Source of the DNA: Oscillospiraceae bacterium
Lineage (GTDB): Bacteria; Bacillota; Clostridia; Oscillospirales; Oscillospiraceae
DNA: 64,000 nt
Direction: 5' to 3'
NCBI GenBank assembly: GCA_017516065.1
Contig: JAFWDQ010000003.1
Location: forward strand, 1-64,000
The position numbers were made by a program, and so were the translations under genes. Below are positions 61,969 through 64,000 of the stretch, piece after piece; within the stretch, counting starts at the first letter, position 1; each line of letters opens with the position of its first letter. Below the pieces are notes generated by a model. It was not told the origin of the DNA, ran no database searches, and worked only from the letters and a program-made list of their open reading frames with translations.

Positions 61969-64000
61969 TTATACCTCGATCTGCTCCATCAGGAAGGCCT
62001 CGATGATGTCGCCCTCCTTGATGTCGCTGTACTTATCAATCCCGATGCCGCACTCGTAGCCGCTGGCGACCTCCTTCACGGCGTCCTTGAAACGCTGCAG
62101 GGAGGAGATCTCGCCCTCGTGGATCACAATGCCGTCCCGGACCAGCCGGACCTTGGCGTTCCTGGTCACGCGGCCATCCTGGACGTAGCAGCCGGCCACG
62201 GTGCCCACGCCGGTGATCTTGTAGACCAGACGCACCTCCGCATGGCCCAGCTGGACCTCCTTGAACTTCGGGGCCAGCATGCCCTTCATGGCGGCGGTGA
62301 TCTCGTCGATGCAGTCGTAGATAACGCGGTACATCCGCATATCCACCTTGGCCCGCTGGGCGTTCTCCCGTGCCTGAGGCGTGGGCCGCACATTGAAGCC
62401 CACGATGATGGCGTTGGAGGTCTCCGCCAGCATGACGTCGCTCTCGTTGATGGCGCCGACGCCGCTGTGAATCACACGGACCCGGACCTCCTCGTTGGTC
62501 AGCTTCTCCAGACTGGACTTCACCGCCTCGGCGGAGCCCATGACGTCGGCCTTGACGATGAGGTTGAGGTCCTTCAGCTCGCCCTCCTGGATCTGGGAGA
62601 ACAGCTCCTCCAGGGTGAGCTTCTGGCTCTGGGGACGGCTGGCGGCCATCTTCTCCTGGTACTTCCGCTGCTCCACCAGCTCACGGGCCATGCGCTCGTC
62701 GGCCACGGCGTCAAAGCTGTCGCCGGCGTTGGGGACCTCGCTCATGCCGATGATCTCAACGGGCACGGAGGGGCCGGCGGCGTTGACCTTGCGGCCCTTG
62801 TCGTCGGTCATGGCCCGGACACGGCCCACGGCAGTGCCGGCGATGAGGATATCGCCCTGCTTCAGGGTGCCGTTCTGCACCAGCATGGTGGCCACGGGGC
62901 CACGGCCCTTGTCCAGACGGGCCTCGATGACGGTGCCGTGGGCGGCCCGGTTGGGATTGGCCTTCAGTTCCGCCATCTCCGCGGTGAGGCTGAGCATCTC
63001 CAGCAGGTTCTGGATGCCCTCGCCGGTCTTGGCGGAGAGCCGGCACACGATGGTCTGGCCGCCCCACTCCTCCGGCAGCAGCTCGTACTCCGTCAGCTGC
63101 TGGAGCACCCGGTCGGGGTTCGCCTCCGGCCGGTCCATCTTGTTGATGGCCACGATGATGGGGATCCCCGCGGCCTTGGCGTGGTTGATGGACTCCACGG
63201 TCTGGGGCATGATGCCGTCGTCCGCTGCCACCACCAGCACGGCGATGTCGGTGACCATGGCGCCACGGGCGCGCATGGCGGTGAAGGCCTCATGGCCCGG
63301 CGTATCCAGGAAGGTGACGGGTTTGCCGTTGACTTCCACCTGATACGCGCCGATATGCTGGGTGATGCCGCCGGCCTCGCCGGCCACCACGTTGGCGCTG
63401 CGGATCTTGTCCAGCAGCGAGGTCTTGCCGTGGTCGACATGGCCCATGACCACCACCACAGGGGCCCGCAGCTGCAGATCCTCTTCCCTGTCTTCAGAGG
63501 CGTCGATGAGCCGCTCTTCGATGGTCACGTGGACCTCGTGCTCCACAGTGCAGCCCAGTTCCATGGCCACCAGGGCGGCGGTGTCGTAGTCAATGATATC
63601 GGGCAGCGCGGCCATGACGCCCATGCCGATGAGGGTCTTGACCACCTCGGCGCCGGACTTCTTCATCCGGGAGGCCAGCTCGCCGACGCTGATTTCGTCG
63701 GGGATCTGGACCTTCAGCGGCGTCTTCTTCAGCGCCTCCATCTGGAGCCGGCGCATCTTGGCCTGCTCCTCCTGCTTGCGCTTGCTGCCGTAGCTTTTGC
63801 CCCGCTGATTGTTCCGATTCTGGAACTTCTGCTTGCCGGTCTGCATCTTCTCCGCCCGCTCCGGCGCCAGCTTCTCCAGCCGCTCGTCGTACCGGGCCAG
63901 ATTGACGTTGCCGGCCTTCCGGGTGTCCACGACCTTCTTCTGGGGCACCTTGGACAGGGGCTTGCCGGGCTGCTGCTCTCCGGCGGCAGGCTGCTTCCCC
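61969..64000 (-). CDS. infB: Translation initiation factor IF-2 (N-terminus beyond window)
   Basis: At least 677 residues are visible, and the frame is open to the window edge. The residues upstream of the GTG at 63948 (Gly/Gln/Pro/Lys-rich) fit the IF-2 linker, so that GTG is not the start. Domains are the IF2-N region [21 protein letters not shown]1 [21 protein letters not shown]3 DTPGHEAF, G4 NKMD, and domains II-IV to the C-terminal MEQIEV. First visible gene of the infB operon; nusA and rimP usually lie upstream. Confidence 0.97.
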   Translation of the reverse strand, partial: GKQPAAGEQQPGKPLSKVPQKKVVDTRKAGNVNLARYDERLEKLAPERAEKMQTGKQKFQNRNNQRGKSYGSKRKQEEQAKMRRLQMEALKKTPLKVQIPDEISVGELASRMKKSGAEVVKTLIGMGVMAALPDIIDYDTAALVAMELGCTVEHEVHVTIEERLIDASEDREEDLQLRAPVVVVMGHVDHGKTSLLDKIRSANVVAGEAGGITQHIGAYQVEVNGKPVTFLDTPGHEAFTAMRARGAMVTDIAVLVVAADDGIMPQTVESINHAKAAGIPIIVAINKMDRPEANPDRVLQQLTEYELLPEEWGGQTIVCRLSAKTGEGIQNLLEMLSLTAEMAELKANPNRAAHGTVIEARLDKGRGPVATMLVQNGTLKQGDILIAGTAVGRVRAMTDDKGRKVNAAGPSVPVEIIGMSEVPNAGDSFDAVADERMARELVEQRKYQEKMAASRPQSQKLTLEELFSQIQEGELKDLNLIVKADVMGSAEAVKSSLEKLTNEEVRVRVIHSGVGAINESDVMLAETSNAIIVGFNVRPTPQARENAQRAKVDMRMYRVIYDCIDEITAAMKGMLAPKFKEVQLGHAEVRLVYKITGVGTVAGCYVQDGRVTRNAKVRLVRDGIVIHEGEISSLQRFKDAVKEVASGYECGIGIDKYSDIKEGDIIEAFLMEQIEV

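Overview
The window looks like chromosome from a high-GC, Gram-positive anaerobe of class Clostridia, most likely Oscillospiraceae (Flavonifractor / Intestinimonas / Lawsonibacter-like). This is judged from protein content and not from a database search. The pointers are consensus AGGAGG ribosome sites with many GTG and TTG starts, pyruvate:ferredoxin oxidoreductase, a butyryl-CoA-type gene set with EtfAB, a WalRK system, a SpoIIQ-like M23 protein, a CIRCE-controlled groESL and a PheB-type ACT protein. Almost all DNA is coding. I see no tRNA, rRNA, CRISPR array, phage or transposase gene.

Layout. 1-3555 (-): str operon rpsL-rpsG-fusA-tuf, with tuf cut by the window edge. 3590-4879 (-): DUF815 ATPase. 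4893-10271 (-): ilvBNCD behind a leader-peptide attenuator. 10306-11877 (-): secreted SLH/GH25 cell-wall hydrolase. 12338-12982 (-): nitroreductase. 13047-16116 (+): pheB-hom-lysC (threonine/aspartate family). 16520-17554: divergent flavin-reductase-like gene and HxlR regulator with a shared operator. 17659-24478 (-): SpoIIQ-like peptidase, EutH-like transporter, HAD phosphatase, cinA, thiI, comM. 24508-28198 (+): nifJ. 28454-31058: divergent MFS transporter and AraC regulator. 31140-31619 (-): MecA-like adaptor. 31747-42878 (+): nudF-walRKHI, murA, walJ-rlmH, a zinc-ribbon protein, phosphoglucomutase and shikimate kinase. 43113-50814 (-): acyl-CoA operon (CoA-transferase, acyl-CoA dehydrogenase, etfB, etfA, second acyl-CoA dehydrogenase, crt, hbd), divergent from a TetR regulator and followed by a class III CoA-transferase. 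53352-54729 (-): SPFH/NfeD pair. 54884-56011 (+): THUMP methyltransferase. 56165-58224 (+): groESL. 58872-64000 (-): infB-rbfA-nrnA-truB-ribF, with infB cut by the edge.

How the genes fit together. NifJ makes acetyl-CoA and reduced ferredoxin. The acyl-CoA operon supplies the reductive C4-type steps (Hbd, Crt, Bcd/Etf) but no thiolase, and it carries two CoA-transferases and two dehydrogenases. It may therefore process an imported acid as its CoA ester. A candidate operator, TGAA-N5-TTCA plus an A-tract, lies just upstream of both the acyl-CoA operon promoter and the class III CoA-transferase promoter, which suggests that one TetR regulator controls both. The nudF-wal-murA-walJ-rlmH block links cell-wall stress signalling with peptidoglycan precursor synthesis.

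Non-coding structure is the least ordinary part. Two families of dispersed intergenic elements, several hundred bases long or less, occur in multiple copies. Family A is at 16128, 38602 and 42889. Family B is at 11979, 51676 and 58313. Both contain hairpins whose stems change in a compensatory way between copies. Other regulatory structure includes the ilv attenuator with a VVIIVRL control-codon run, an internal ribosome site in lysC, a terminator hairpin over the ribosome site of the M23 gene, and a probable ATC start codon in the CoA-transferase gene.
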